A program made the position numbers and the translations under genes. The notes beneath the pieces were generated by a model. It did not search any database. It saw only the letters and a list, made by a program, of their open reading frames with translations, and had not been told where the DNA came from. Source: Sporosarcina luteola (GTDB lineage: Bacteria > Bacillota > Bacilli > Bacillales_A > Planococcaceae). From it: 64,000 nt of DNA. Location of the stretch: NCBI RefSeq assembly GCF_023715535.1, contig NZ_JAMBOI010000002.1, forward strand, positions 62,001 through 126,000, in the 5' to 3' direction. This document shows positions 18,540 through 32,963 of the stretch, piece after piece (position 1 is the first letter of the stretch; each line of letters opens with the position of its first letter).

Positions 18540-19571
18540 ATGACTGGTTCGATTCATCAACGGAAAGCGGAGCATATCGACATCACGCTCAATGAAAAAG
18601 TGACAGGGAACCATATTACAACCGGATTGGAAAGGGTTCACTTCATTCATAACGCACTACCTGAAATTGACTTTAGTGATATCTCCATCGAAAGTAAATT
18701 TGTGGACCAAATGCGCCCAACGCCTTTTATGATCAGCTCCATGACTGGCGGCGCTGCATTCGCTGAAGCAATCAACCGTAATTTAGCGCTTGCTGCTGAA
18801 GAAAAAGGGTGGATATTGGCTTTGGGATCGATGCGTGCATTAATTGAAAGTGAAGAGCATCGGGCATCCTTCCAAGTTAGACAATACGCGCCAACTGTTC
18901 CGATCATCGCCAATTTAGGCGCGGTTCAATTGAATTACGGATTTGGCGTCGATCAATGCCGACAAATCATCGAAATGACGGATGCGGATGCTTTGGTATT
19001 GCATCTGAACAGTCTTCAGGAAGTTATTCAACCTAACGGAGATCTGAATTTCAAGGATTTATTAGTGAAAATCGAAGAATTGACGAATGCATTGGAAGTT
19101 CCTATAGGTGTGAAAGAAGTCGGTTGGGGAATCGACGGGGAGACAGCCAAAAAGCTATGTGATATCGGTGTATCTTTTATTGACGTAGCGGGAGCAGGCG
19201 GAACATCTTGGAGCCAAGTGGAGAAATACCGTTCAACCGATCCGGTAAAGCAAGCCGCTGCTGAAACGTTCAGCGTATGGGGCATTCCCACGGTCGAATG
19301 TGTTGTGTCTGTCCGTGAAAAGATTGATACGCAAACGATTGTTGCAAGTGGCGGCATGTCGACTGGACTGGACGCTGCGAAAACAATCGCTTTAGGCGCG
19401 GATGTCGTCGGTTTCGGAAGATCTATCTTGAAAGAGGCGACTCAGTCTCCAGAAGATGTCATAAGAGTGATGGAAACGAAAGAACTCGAGCTGCGAATGG
19501 CCATGTTCGGTGTCGGTGCATCTACATTGGCGGAATTGCAAGCGAGTGATAGAGTACGCTATATAAAGTAG
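18540..19571 (+). CDS. fni: type 2 isopentenyl-diphosphate delta-isomerase
   Basis: 343 residues from ATG 18540, with GAGGGATG upstream. The FMN-dependent isomerase interconverts IPP and DMAPP in isoprenoid synthesis. Typical motifs: RKAEHIDI at the N-terminus, PFMISSMTGG, ANLGAVQL, HLNSLQE, VKEVGWGI and DVAGAGGTSW, then ASGGMSTGLDAAK, which hold FMN and substrate. A TATAAT at 18487-18492 may be its -10 box. It stands alone, followed by a hairpin terminator. Confidence 0.95.
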   Translation: MTGSIHQRKAEHIDITLNEKVTGNHITTGLERVHFIHNALPEIDFSDISIESKFVDQMRPTPFMISSMTGGAAFAEAINRNLALAAEEKGWILALGSMRALIESEEHRASFQVRQYAPTVPIIANLGAVQLNYGFGVDQCRQIIEMTDADALVLHLNSLQEVIQPNGDLNFKDLLVKIEELTNALEVPIGVKEVGWGIDGETAKKLCDIGVSFIDVAGAGGTSWSQVEKYRSTDPVKQAAAETFSVWGIPTVECVVSVREKIDTQTIVASGGMSTGLDAAKTIALGADVVGFGRSILKEATQSPEDVIRVMETKELELRMAMFGVGASTLAELQASDRVRYIK

Positions 19572-19580
19572 GAATGAGAT

Positions 19581-19615
19581 GGCCACTTTCATACAGAGTG
19601 GCCTATTTGCATTTA
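19581..19615 (+). terminator. terminator of fni
   Basis: GGCCACT/AGTGGCC stem with a T-rich tail (TATTTGCATTTATATT). Confidence 0.65.
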
Positions 19616-19626
19616 TATTCAGTTAA

Positions 19627-20484
<858 letters not shown>

Positions 20485-20489
20485 ATAAT

Positions 20490-20864
20490 ATGTGGAAATT
20501 AGTAAATGGTAAGTTGCAACAAACTTCGGATACAGATCGAGTAAAATTTAGAACAAACATTAGCAAAGAGATACTAAATGATTTAAACAAACTAGCAGAG
20601 GAAAATGATACCCATACGAACTATTTATTAGAAAGTGGTTTGCTGCATGTATTAAAGCTAGATGTAATTGCGTTCAATAAAGACTTAAGACCGAAAGATC
20701 GAGTACAATATAAAACAACATACGACAAAGAGTTATTAGAAGAAATAAAGAAGAAGGCAAAGGATCACAATATATTCATCAATGATCTAATTGAACATAG
20801 CGTGCAATTCATAAATATAGAAGAAAGTAAGAGCAGGAACTATAGATATAGAATAGAGAAGTAA
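20490..20864 (+). CDS. ribbon-helix-helix-like protein with two repeats
   Basis: 124 residues from ATG 20490 (TTGGAGTGA upstream lies inside the preceding gene's last codons). Two similar halves: DRVKFRTNISKEILNDLNKL (about 16-35) and DRVQYKTTYDKELLEEIKKK (about 70-89), each a beta strand plus two helices of the CopG/Arc type. A single chain could thus form a pseudo-dimer on DNA. Very AT-rich compared with its neighbours. Tight coupling to the endonuclease suggests a regulator or accessory of the same unit. Function not established. Confidence 0.65.
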   Translation: MWKLVNGKLQQTSDTDRVKFRTNISKEILNDLNKLAEENDTHTNYLLESGLLHVLKLDVIAFNKDLRPKDRVQYKTTYDKELLEEIKKKAKDHNIFINDLIEHSVQFINIEESKSRNYRYRIEK

Positions 20865-20918
20865 ACAATTTAATTCTCAAAGAACGCCCCCGTCATAATA
20901 TATATTAGCGGACACTAA

Positions 20919-20952
<34 letters not shown>

Positions 20953-20971
20953 GAAACCGAATTTTTGAGAT

Positions 20972-21012
20972 GAAAAACCTGCAACGGATCATAAAATGAC
21001 TTCCGCTGCAGG
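20972..21012 (-). terminator. terminator overlapping the end of the MFS gene
   Basis: CCTGCAGCGGA and TCCGTTGCAGG on the minus strand followed by TTTTT; the stem spans the stop codon at 20989. Confidence 0.78.
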
Positions 21013-22215
21013 ATCTGTTAGTTTCTCTTCTAATACGATATTCCTTCGTTTCATTTGAATAAAAAACAACAACGTCAAACTTAGACTGACCATCCCGAAA
21101 ATAATCACCATCATCTGTAGTCCGACAATATCCAAAAATGCGCCAGCGCTCAACAATACTACTTGGAACATGACCCGCTCCAACATATTGCGGAATGAGA
21201 AAAATCGTCCATGGTACGCTTTCGGCATCTGTTTCTGAAAAATAACCATTGCTGTCGGAAAAAAACATCCTAACGCGAAGCCTAATACTGCAAATGAAGC
21301 CAATGTGACAATTATATTATGTGCAAAAAATAGCATGAATTCAGCAACAGCCACCATTGTCGCGAAGAAGAATAAAATGACCGTAGTCTTCCATTTTCTT
21401 GTAATGAGCTTTACTGCAAATGATCCGATCATGAAGGCAATCCCTTCAAACGTATAGATCAATCCTTTAATCGATGCGGAATCCTGGATTTCACTAATAT
21501 TAATGACAATCAGGTTGAATGACCCGATAAATAATAAGGGGATCATCGTCATAATTAATGTCATGCCGACTGCTGGAAACTCTTTTAAGACAGGAAACAC
21601 TTCCATGAAACCGCCTTTGTCCCCATCTATCCTCAGGGAGCGCTCACTCCCCTTCCCTTCATCAATCTTGAGCATCATTGTGAAGCCCAACAGTGCCGCG
21701 TACGCAATCATTGAAACCCAATATAATGATGACAACGACCAGTAAACGAGCATGACACCTGCGAGTGCAGTACCGAGGACACGCGATATCGTAGCGACGT
21801 TCATATGCATTCCGTTCATCGTCAGCAAATCCTCGTCTTTTACGACAAGAGGGATTGCCGACTGCAACGCTGGAAAATAGAAAGTTGCCGATAATTGAAT
21901 GGAAATGATGAATGCGACCATCCACCAGACAGATCCTGTTGCAATGGCCAGCAACATGAATATGACGCTGATCAGCCTTCCTAGCCCCGCTACAATTAAT
22001 ACGGTCTTCTTTCTCGACTGATCAATGATCCGCCCAGCTGTAGGACCTGCTATAATACCAGCCAATAAACCGATTGATAAGATCATCGCCTTTACGAAGT
22101 CCGATGGGATCTTTTCTTGTAAAAATTCAAGGTTTCCAATAATTCCAGTCCATAAACCGAGCCCGGCAATCATTTCACCAGATAAAATGATCCAAACATT
22201 ACGGTTTTTCCACAT
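20989..22215 (-). CDS. MFS transporter
   Basis: 408 residues with about twelve membrane helices. GRIIDQSRKKTVLI after helix 2 is the usual MFS loop 2-3 motif, and ISRVLGTALAG is the helix-5 motif of drug/proton-type exporters. It resembles the EntS/YfiS-like group of the family. Substrate unknown. It is monocistronic, flanked by the endonuclease unit and parC. Confidence 0.85.
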   Translation of the reverse strand: MWKNRNVWIILSGEMIAGLGLWTGIIGNLEFLQEKIPSDFVKAMILSIGLLAGIIAGPTAGRIIDQSRKKTVLIVAGLGRLISVIFMLLAIATGSVWWMVAFIISIQLSATFYFPALQSAIPLVVKDEDLLTMNGMHMNVATISRVLGTALAGVMLVYWSLSSLYWVSMIAYAALLGFTMMLKIDEGKGSERSLRIDGDKGGFMEVFPVLKEFPAVGMTLIMTMIPLLFIGSFNLIVINISEIQDSASIKGLIYTFEGIAFMIGSFAVKLITRKWKTTVILFFFATMVAVAEFMLFFAHNIIVTLASFAVLGFALGCFFPTAMVIFQKQMPKAYHGRFFSFRNMLERVMFQVVLLSAGAFLDIVGLQMMVIIFGMVSLSLTLLFFIQMKRRNIVLEEKLTDPAAEVIL

Positions 22216-22328
22216 TCACGTTCACCAATCCCCATTAGTAATTAATTTATTATATATTTCGACTTTCGAATTATTATACGTCAAAATCTTCCTATTGTCA
22301 CGAATATTTTATACTTCAGATGCAATGC

Positions 22329-22373
22329 AAAAAAACGTCCACTGGCAGGAATTCATCCTTGCCAGCGGACGCT
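22329..22373 (-). terminator. terminator of parE-parC
   Basis: GCGTCCGCTGGCA pairs with TGCCAGTGGACGT, followed by a T7 run on the minus strand, just after the parC stop. Confidence 0.9.
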
Positions 22374-22378
22374 CTTCA

Positions 22379-26853
<4,475 letters not shown>

Positions 26854-27033
26854 TCAACGTTTCAAGAAGCTTGCTCAATTAATTGTATAGAATAAACCGG
26901 ATGATTGCAATGAGATGAGGAAAATCTAGACAATACGCTTATCTCCGGAACTTCATTCATTCCATTGTCGGCATTCATCTGTTCTGCTAAACTTGAAACA
27001 CATAACTATTCAATAATGGTAAAGGGGAGCGTC

Positions 27034-27636
27034 ATGGAAATTTTAATTCTTATACTAATCGCTTATGTATTCGGCTCCATTCCATCTGCATTATGGATCG
27101 GCAAGTTGTTCTACAATACGGATGTCAGGCAGCACGGCAGCGGAAACCTCGGTGCCACAAATACATTCAGGGTTCTTGGAAAAACTGCAGGCCTACTCGT
27201 CACAATTCTAGATATTTTGAAAGGGACGGCTGCTGTTTTGCTTCCCTTACTTCCTTATTTCACGACAGCAGGTATTCATCCACTTCTACTCGGGGTTGTC
27301 GCGGTAATCGGCCATATGTTCCCTGTCTTTGCGAAATTCAAAGGCGGAAAGGCCGTTGCCACTTCGGGCGGTGTTTTGCTCGGATATAACTGGCCGATAT
27401 TCATCATCGTCCTTCTTACCTTCCTTATTACACTAAAGATAACTAAAATGGTATCTCTTTCGTCCATGATCGTGGCGGTTGTCGGTTTCATTTACTGTAT
27501 CGCCTTCTATTTATGGACTGGCGATTTCTATTTAATGATTATCGTCGGTTTGATGGGTGTATTCATCTTCTACAGGCACCGAGCGAACATCGCGAGGATC
27601 AAGGCGGGTACCGAGCCTAAAGTGAAGTGGTTGTAA
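27034..27636 (+). CDS. plsY: acyl-phosphate glycerol-3-phosphate acyltransferase
   Basis: 200 residues from MEILILILIAYVFGS, with AAAGGGGAG upstream. Five membrane helices and the PlsY loops HGSGNLGATNTFRVLGK and GHMFPVFAKFKGGKAVAT, which bind acyl phosphate and glycerol-3-phosphate. It makes lysophosphatidic acid, the first phospholipid step. yneR follows 37 bp later. Confidence 0.96.
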   Translation: MEILILILIAYVFGSIPSALWIGKLFYNTDVRQHGSGNLGATNTFRVLGKTAGLLVTILDILKGTAAVLLPLLPYFTTAGIHPLLLGVVAVIGHMFPVFAKFKGGKAVATSGGVLLGYNWPIFIIVLLTFLITLKITKMVSLSSMIVAVVGFIYCIAFYLWTGDFYLMIIVGLMGVFIFYRHRANIARIKAGTEPKVKWL

Positions 27637-27673
27637 TACAATGGAAGCAGCAACCGAAAGGCGGGATACTGAA

Positions 27674-27967
27674 ATGAAAATCGTTTTATCGGATGATGCA
27701 CGTAGATGGTTTGAAGAGGAAATGGAAGCTCATACAGGCGATTATATAAAATTTTTCGCTCGTTATGGCGGGTCCAGTCCGTTGCACGATGGATTCTCGC
27801 TCGGCATCATGAAAGAACAGCCTGACGAATTGGCGGTCGAGATGGAAAGGGACGGAGTGCATTTTTATATTGAACATAGGGATTACTGGTTTTTCGATGA
27901 ACATGACCTACATGTAGATGTTAATCCGAAATTAAATGAACTCGTTTATACGTATGAAAAAGCGTGA
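27674..27967 (+). CDS. yneR: HesB-like protein YneR
   Basis: 97 residues from MKIVLSDDARRWFEEE, with GGCGGGAT upstream. The fold is that of HesB/IscA proteins, but the three Cys of IscA-type Fe-S carriers are missing, as in B. subtilis YneR, so it is unlikely to carry a cluster in the same way. Position after plsY matches the yne region of Bacillus. Function unknown. Confidence 0.82.
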   Translation: MKIVLSDDARRWFEEEMEAHTGDYIKFFARYGGSSPLHDGFSLGIMKEQPDELAVEMERDGVHFYIEHRDYWFFDEHDLHVDVNPKLNELVYTYEKA

Positions 27968-27987
27968 TGGCTTAGCCTCACGCTTTT
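27957..27987 (+). terminator. terminator of plsY-yneR
   Basis: AAAGCGTGA-GG and CC-TCACGCTTT stem with T-run, overlapping the yneR stop. Confidence 0.85.
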
Positions 27988-28169
27988 TTATTCCTCGATT
28001 TACCAATTTTTCGTTGTAATCTATTTGTAAAGAAGTCCGTTCAGTCAACTGCTGGCATGCAATCTCGCAAACCTCATTTTCGAAAGGTAAAAATTGCCTC
28101 AAATCTATCCTGTTATTCCGTGCTACGATCATTCTCAGGTACGAAATAACTAATCTCAGGAGGCAAAAC

Positions 28170-29564
28170 ATGAAACGCAAACTTCTTTCAGCAGCATTAA
28201 TTACGTGTGTCAGCGTTAGCTCTTTGGCTATACCCTCATACGATCAATCTCAAACAGTCTCTGCCGCCACGATAACATCTCAAACATCGCAACAGGCTGT
28301 GGCAGCTAAAGCTGAACAATTGATCCAGACGGCAAAAAGCTTGATCGGAAAATCTACATACAGTACGGCAGTCTATAAGCCTACATATCCGTATAAGTTT
28401 TCATGCGCTACTTTCCTCATGTACATTTTCGAGAAAAATGGCGTGGACCTGGCGACATACAATGAAGACTATATGATGCAGCAAGGCACTCCGGTTGCAA
28501 AAGGTCAATGGAAAAAAGGAGATCTCCTCTTCTTCAGTAGTAAGGCATCGAAGATACCGGATCATGTAGCCATGTATATCGGTGATAACAAGGTCATTCA
28601 TATGGCAGATCCAAAACAGAATATCGTCATTTCCGACCTCAGTAGCAAACCATACTATACAGAGAGCTATATCGGCGCACGCCGTGTACTCCCAAGCTTG
28701 ATGTCATCCAATCCGGCAACGAAAGGCGATAACATCGTCGATCTTGCTTATGACTTAAAAGATGAAGCGACAATCGGTTCTGTAAACAATGAAGGCACTA
28801 AAAAGTTCACAAGCACCGGTTTCGTCAACTATGTTTATAAAAACAACGGAGTCACGTTGAATGCATCTAGCATAAAAGCCCTTCAAAGCAAAGGTACGAC
28901 CGTTTCCCGTTCCAACTTAAAGAAAGGCGATCTAGTCTTCTTCGGGAGCTCGAAAGGCTCAACTACTCCAGTTCTAGTTGCCATTTATGCAGGTGATCAT
29001 CGTCTGATCATCCCTACTACTGGCGCAGTCATTACAAGAGTTCAACTCGTAGATTACTATAATGATCGATATATTACGGCGAAGAGAGTCTTCACGGACA
29101 ATACGGCTTCAACGCCTTCCGTTTCGAAGCCTACACCATCTATACCACCAGTGTCCAAGCCGTCAACTACAACAACGACTTCTGCGGACAAGCTAGTCAA
29201 TTTCGCAAAAAGCCTAACAAACAAAGCGAAATTCGGATATGGATATAATGAAAGTACATTGACATTCACAGGTGCAGGTTTCACTTATTATGTATATAAA
29301 CAGCAAGGAATCGATTTGAAAAGCAAATTGGCTAGCCAACAATCACAAGTCGGTGCTGCTGTCTTGAAATCCAATCTTCAAAAAGGGGATCTTCTCTTCT
29401 TCTCTTTGGATAATAAAAGAACACGCATCAACCAAACTGGCATTTATATTGGTGGGAACCAATTCATTAGCCTCTCCACTACTGGAAAAGTTGAAACTCA
29501 AAACTTGTCTTCTACATGGGCAACGCAGAACTTTGTGAAAGCGGCCCGTGTACTTTCAAACTAA
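28170..29564 (+). CDS. secreted protein with three NlpC/P60-like repeats, one active
   Basis: 464 residues. Signal peptide of about 33 residues (MKRKLLSAALITCVSVSSL, then an AA site). Three repeats at about 45-180, 188-310 and 340-464, each with the NlpC/P60 Cys-His peptidase layout. Only the first keeps the nucleophile context FSCATF and the base PDHVAMY; the second has FTSTGF and VLVAIY, and the third FTGAGF and NQTGIY, so they are likely binding modules. A Pro/Ser/Thr linker separates repeats two and three. Probably a gamma-D-glutamyl-diamino acid-type wall endopeptidase. AGGAGG precedes the ATG. Confidence 0.88.
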   Translation: MKRKLLSAALITCVSVSSLAIPSYDQSQTVSAATITSQTSQQAVAAKAEQLIQTAKSLIGKSTYSTAVYKPTYPYKFSCATFLMYIFEKNGVDLATYNEDYMMQQGTPVAKGQWKKGDLLFFSSKASKIPDHVAMYIGDNKVIHMADPKQNIVISDLSSKPYYTESYIGARRVLPSLMSSNPATKGDNIVDLAYDLKDEATIGSVNNEGTKKFTSTGFVNYVYKNNGVTLNASSIKALQSKGTTVSRSNLKKGDLVFFGSSKGSTTPVLVAIYAGDHRLIIPTTGAVITRVQLVDYYNDRYITAKRVFTDNTASTPSVSKPTPSIPPVSKPSTTTTTSADKLVNFAKSLTNKAKFGYGYNESTLTFTGAGFTYYVYKQQGIDLKSKLASQQSQVGAAVLKSNLQKGDLLFFSLDNKRTRINQTGIYIGGNQFISLSTTGKVETQNLSSTWATQNFVKAARVLSN

Positions 29565-29572
29565 AACTAGAA

Positions 29573-29609
29573 AAGGAGCACTGATGTAGACATCAGTGCT
29601 TCTTTTTTA
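29573..29609. terminator. bidirectional terminator at left edge of the Mur/ATP-grasp island
   Basis: GAAGCACTGATG/CATCAGTGCT stem with a T-run to the right; shared by the NlpC-like gene and the Mur ligase gene. Confidence 0.88.
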
Positions 29610-29610
29610 T

Positions 29611-30993
29611 TCATTTCTTCAACGACCTGGCAAATTCAATCATGCCACGACTGGACATCGGTCCTTTAATCAGCACAATCGATTGATCGTCAAATAAATG
29701 ATCCAACCGATTTCCGATATCGCTTACATCTTTGAATATCCTTATAGTAGCGGTGCTTCCATCCCGCATTGCTTGCCTCGCAATTTCTTCCGCCTTTTTA
29801 CCAATTGTAATTAATGCGTGGATGTTCCGCACCGCGACCATGCTGCCGATTTCACGGTGGTATTTCTTTTCGAAATTCCCAAGACGGTTTATATCCCCTA
29901 ATATGAGGATGACCTTTTTCCCTCTTCCAATTGAGTCAAGCACCTTCAGTGCCGCTTCAACTGATGTTGGATTGTTCGTCCAAGTATCATCGATGATTGT
30001 GCAGCCATTTTTCCCATTCGAGAATTCCAAATGCCTGCCCATATTCTTATACGTTTTCAAACGGGAGATTGCAGCATTCAACTCCATTCCCATTTCGTGA
30101 ACAGCAGCAAGCGCAGCAAGCGCATTGCTCACTTGATGTTCCCCATAACCGGGAACATAGGCGTTATACTCCATGCGATCCACATGCAAAATGAAATCCA
30201 TGCCGCCCTCTGCGTAAGTGATCCGCGAAGCTCTGAAATCCGACTTTCCTTCCGTTCCAAAATAAATGATTTTACCTTTGAACCGGTGAATTTTCAGCTT
30301 TTTACTATTCTGATCATCTGCATTTATGATCAGCGTGCCGCCATCCTTGATGCCGCCGATGATCTCTTCTTTCGCTTTAATGTAGCCTTCCAGATTTACA
30401 CACCCGTCCAAATGGTGAACCCCAATATTTGTGATGATCCCGATTGTCGGCTGATAAATCATGCACTGGTGCTTAATATTGCCTGAATTGCCGAGGCCAT
30501 GTTCGAAAACTGCAGCATCCGTGTGCTCATCGATCCCCATCAAATAAGGAAATGAACGTCTCGGTTCATTCTTGCTGCTGACCGACGCATGAACATTCCA
30601 TTTTTCTGAGAGCATATGTTTGATCATATCTTTCGTTGTTGTCTTGCCGCAAGTTCCTGTTATCGTCACAACTGGTAGTTGAAACTGATTCCGATAATAA
30701 TCTATGAACTTCCAATAGGACTGGACGAGGCTCGTCACTTGCATGACCGTCGTATTCGGCAATACATCTTCTACGTTAATTGAGGACTTATCGGTAATGA
30801 CAAGGGAAGGGCCTTTCCTATCGATCTCCATCCAATTAATCGCTTCTCCCCTGCTCGCAAAAAGAAGGGAATTACGCCTCGTGTGGTCATGTCGTGTGTA
30901 GTAGATAGCATTTTCCACATTCCAATTTACCGGTCCGGTGATGATTTTTCCTCCGATTATTTTTTTGATGTCGTTGACAGCTATCGGCTTCAT
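29611..30993 (-). CDS. MurF-like Mur ligase (paralogue 1)
   Basis: 460 residues with the three-domain Mur ligase plan. P-loop TGTCGKTTTKD (about 110-120), NIGVHHLDG, the lysine likely to be carbamylated in YIKAKEEI, NADDQNSKK, and GEHQVSNALAALAA. The C-terminal domain reads IIDDTWTNNPTS where MurF has DD-YNANP-S. It should form an amide bond to an acyl-phosphate using ATP, but the substrate is probably not the cell-wall pentapeptide. It follows the YheCD-like gene by 29 bp, so they form an operon. GGAAGGGAGG precedes the ATG. Confidence 0.85.
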   Translation of the reverse strand: MKPIAVNDIKKIIGGKIITGPVNWNVENAIYYTRHDHTRRNSLLFASRGEAINWMEIDRKGPSLVITDKSSINVEDVLPNTTVMQVTSLVQSYWKFIDYYRNQFQLPVVTITGTCGKTTTKDMIKHMLSEKWNVHASVSSKNEPRRSFPYLMGIDEHTDAAVFEHGLGNSGNIKHQCMIYQPTIGIITNIGVHHLDGCVNLEGYIKAKEEIIGGIKDGGTLIINADDQNSKKLKIHRFKGKIIYFGTEGKSDFRASRITYAEGGMDFILHVDRMEYNAYVPGYGEHQVSNALAALAAVHEMGMELNAAISRLKTYKNMGRHLEFSNGKNGCTIIDDTWTNNPTSVEAALKVLDSIGRGKKVILILGDINRLGNFEKKYHREIGSMVAVRNIHALITIGKKAEEIARQAMRDGSTATIRIFKDVSDIGNRLDHLFDDQSIVLIKGPMSSRGMIEFARSLKK

Positions 30994-31022
30994 TGCATTT
31001 CCTCCCTTCCAACCTACTTCGA

Positions 31023-32321
31023 TCAGTCACCCTTTTTATGTTTCTTGATATAGTAAGAAATCTGTTTGTGGATTTCATTGTTGTCGAACATGTAAAACAT
31101 GGAGAGAGAGGGTGCATAATTTCCTTCAATCACCCATACCATCCCATCTTTATCAACTCCAATGTCAAATCCGATGATTGAAAGTTTTCCATTATTTTTA
31201 AATAATCTTTTTGAAGATTTTTTGCAAACCTTTTCAATCCATTTTGCACAGCGCTCAAATGATATTTCATTAGCTTGAGCTGATAGTGCGTTTTCAAATG
31301 TGAGTAATTTACTAGCCCTGTTTGAAACGAAATAATCCTTTGCAGCAACTTTAACAACCTGCCCTGTCATAATCCAGCTGCCTTCATCGATCTGGGTGAT
31401 CACCCGCACATCGCAAGGTTTCTCATCAATCTCTATTAGAAATATTCTTTGCTGAACAATATAGTCTTTTTTTGAAAGATAGTGGTTCCATACATAACTG
31501 AAAAGCTGCTCAAAATCATCTAGGACTTTTCTGTTTTGCTTTTCATGCACTTCAAAAGTCAAATCACCAGTTATTGATATTTTTACAATTCCTCTTCCCT
31601 GTTGTCCTACGCACGGCTTGATGATCACCTCTGGATAGGTATTCAAAAATGCAAGCAATGTCTTTTTTGTACACAAATCCGTAGCTGGCAGGAATGGACG
31701 TAAAGACCTCTTTTGATGAAGTGAATGATATTGGCTCCATTTACTATTGCGTTCATGCAAAATTGTGTCAGTAATCCAGAAATTTCCGGATCCGACTTTA
31801 ACGACCTCTACTACGATTGTATGGCAATCTGGAAAAGCGGTACCCAATTTTTTAGCTGCTGATATTACCGAACTGTTAAGCTTCCATACATGATGTTGTA
31901 CAGAACGAGAAACGTTGTTTTCATCTAGAGATGCGCTTTGGACGATTTTCCAAGTGGCTTTCGGGGATTTTCTGTGAAGGGTGAAACGGTAATAATGGAG
32001 GATTGATGGGTTTGTAGGGAAAGCTTGAACGATATAATACTTTCCTGTGCAAATTTGCTTTATCAAAAAATCATATGCTTCTTCGTTGCTTGAAAATCGA
32101 AAGACCTCAATGCTTGTCGCCAATTCGATTACTTCATCGTTTACCGTAATGCGGACTTCTTGCGGCCCCACTAGCGGTTTGATGATTAGGAACTTATATA
32201 TCTTAAGAAACTTGTAGAACGTCGACTCTGAAAACAGTTTTGTATCCAATAGATGCATTGATAAACCGGTATCCGTCTCCAAAATCCTATGTTGGCCATA
32301 ACGACCCCGAATGCCCCTCAC
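31023..32321 (-). CDS. YheC/YheD-type ATP-grasp protein with tandem modules
   Basis: 432 residues from a GTG with GAAGGAGGG upstream. The second half (about 210-432) is a complete YheC/D-type ATP-grasp: IIKPCVGQQGRGIVKI, CDVRVITQIDEG, SIIGFDIGVDKDG and VIEGNYAPS, where Asp/Glu/Asn bind Mg-ATP. The first half repeats the layout (FLIIKPLVGPQEVRI, YRFTLHRKS, IVVEVVKVGSGNF) but lacks the Gly-rich loop and the final acidic residues, so it looks like a decayed copy. Related B. subtilis proteins are endospore coat-associated. AT-rich relative to the housekeeping neighbours. Confidence 0.82.
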   Translation of the reverse strand: MRGIRGRYGQHRILETDTGLSMHLLDTKLFSESTFYKFLKIYKFLIIKPLVGPQEVRITVNDEVIELATSIEVFRFSSNEEAYDFLIKQICTGKYYIVQAFPTNPSILHYYRFTLHRKSPKATWKIVQSASLDENNVSRSVQHHVWKLNSSVISAAKKLGTAFPDCHTIVVEVVKVGSGNFWITDTILHERNSKWSQYHSLHQKRSLRPFLPATDLCTKKTLLAFLNTYPEVIIKPCVGQQGRGIVKISITGDLTFEVHEKQNRKVLDDFEQLFSYVWNHYLSKKDYIVQQRIFLIEIDEKPCDVRVITQIDEGSWIMTGQVVKVAAKDYFVSNRASKLLTFENALSAQANEISFERCAKWIEKVCKKSSKRLFKNNGKLSIIGFDIGVDKDGMVWVIEGNYAPSLSMFYMFDNNEIHKQISYYIKKHKKGD

Positions 32322-32356
32322 AGATTACCCTCCTTCAGTTACAGTATAGTAGAGGA

Positions 32357-32385
32357 AGAACCCCCGACAAGAAATCGGGAGTTCT
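32357..32385 (-). terminator. possible terminator after the Cys-containing coat-like gene
   Basis: GAACTCCCGA/TCGGGGGTTC stem followed by TTCTTCC on the minus strand. The tail is weak, so read-through into the YheCD-like gene is possible. Confidence 0.45.
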
Positions 32386-32392
32386 CACATCA

Positions 32393-32836
32393 TTAATCTT
32401 CCTGACAACCTAGTGCAACAATCGAACCTTGTGCGACCGGCGCCGCTCCAGTCTGATCGAAGAATCCGGTTATGACAAAGCTTTGTACATTATCAACATT
32501 TGCTGAGGCAACCTGGTCTCTGAAGACAGCCTCAAATGGAAATTGAACTCCGTTGATGAGTCCAGTGCCGGTAACGGTCACTTCACAATTTTGACCTTCC
32601 CTATTGCACACAACAGAAGTGATTGAGTTTGCGGTAAATGTAAAGCTGTTCACTCCACCCATCGTCTCTGTATCTGTAAATTGCAGAGACAAGGATGACG
32701 TAGCCAAAGTCGTTATACATACGTTCGCCATGTACATCAAGTCACCTCTAACAGTTCCCATCTGTCCAGTGAAGCGGACATTGTTTCTTCTTGACACTGC
32801 ATTAACTAATACACCACATGGACATTCCACACCCAT
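32393..32836 (-). CDS. Cys-containing protein of unknown function, possible spore surface protein
   Basis: 147 residues from MGVECPCGVLVNAVSRR, with AAAGGGGGG upstream. No signal peptide. Strongly beta-rich with repeated Thr/Ser/Val strands, Cys pairs at the N-terminus (about 5 and 7) and singles later, and a C-terminal GCQED. I do not recognise the family. Neighbours of the Mur/ATP-grasp cluster and a minus-strand CATACATC (32879-32886), close to a sigma-E/K -10 box, make a spore-coat role plausible but unproven. Confidence 0.65.
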   Translation of the reverse strand: MGVECPCGVLVNAVSRRNNVRFTGQMGTVRGDLMYMANVCITTLATSSLSLQFTDTETMGGVNSFTFTANSITSVVCNREGQNCEVTVTGTGLINGVQFPFEAVFRDQVASANVDNVQSFVITGFFDQTGAAPVAQGSIVALGCQED

Positions 32837-32963
32837 AATGATATCCCCCCTTTCTATTTGAACTACTTCTACTATATTGATGTATGGAAGGAGGCGGCTT
32901 GGTGTTTGTCCCAACTTGGGTAGTTAATAATTTCAAATGTATTATTTCATTATGCCAACTTCA

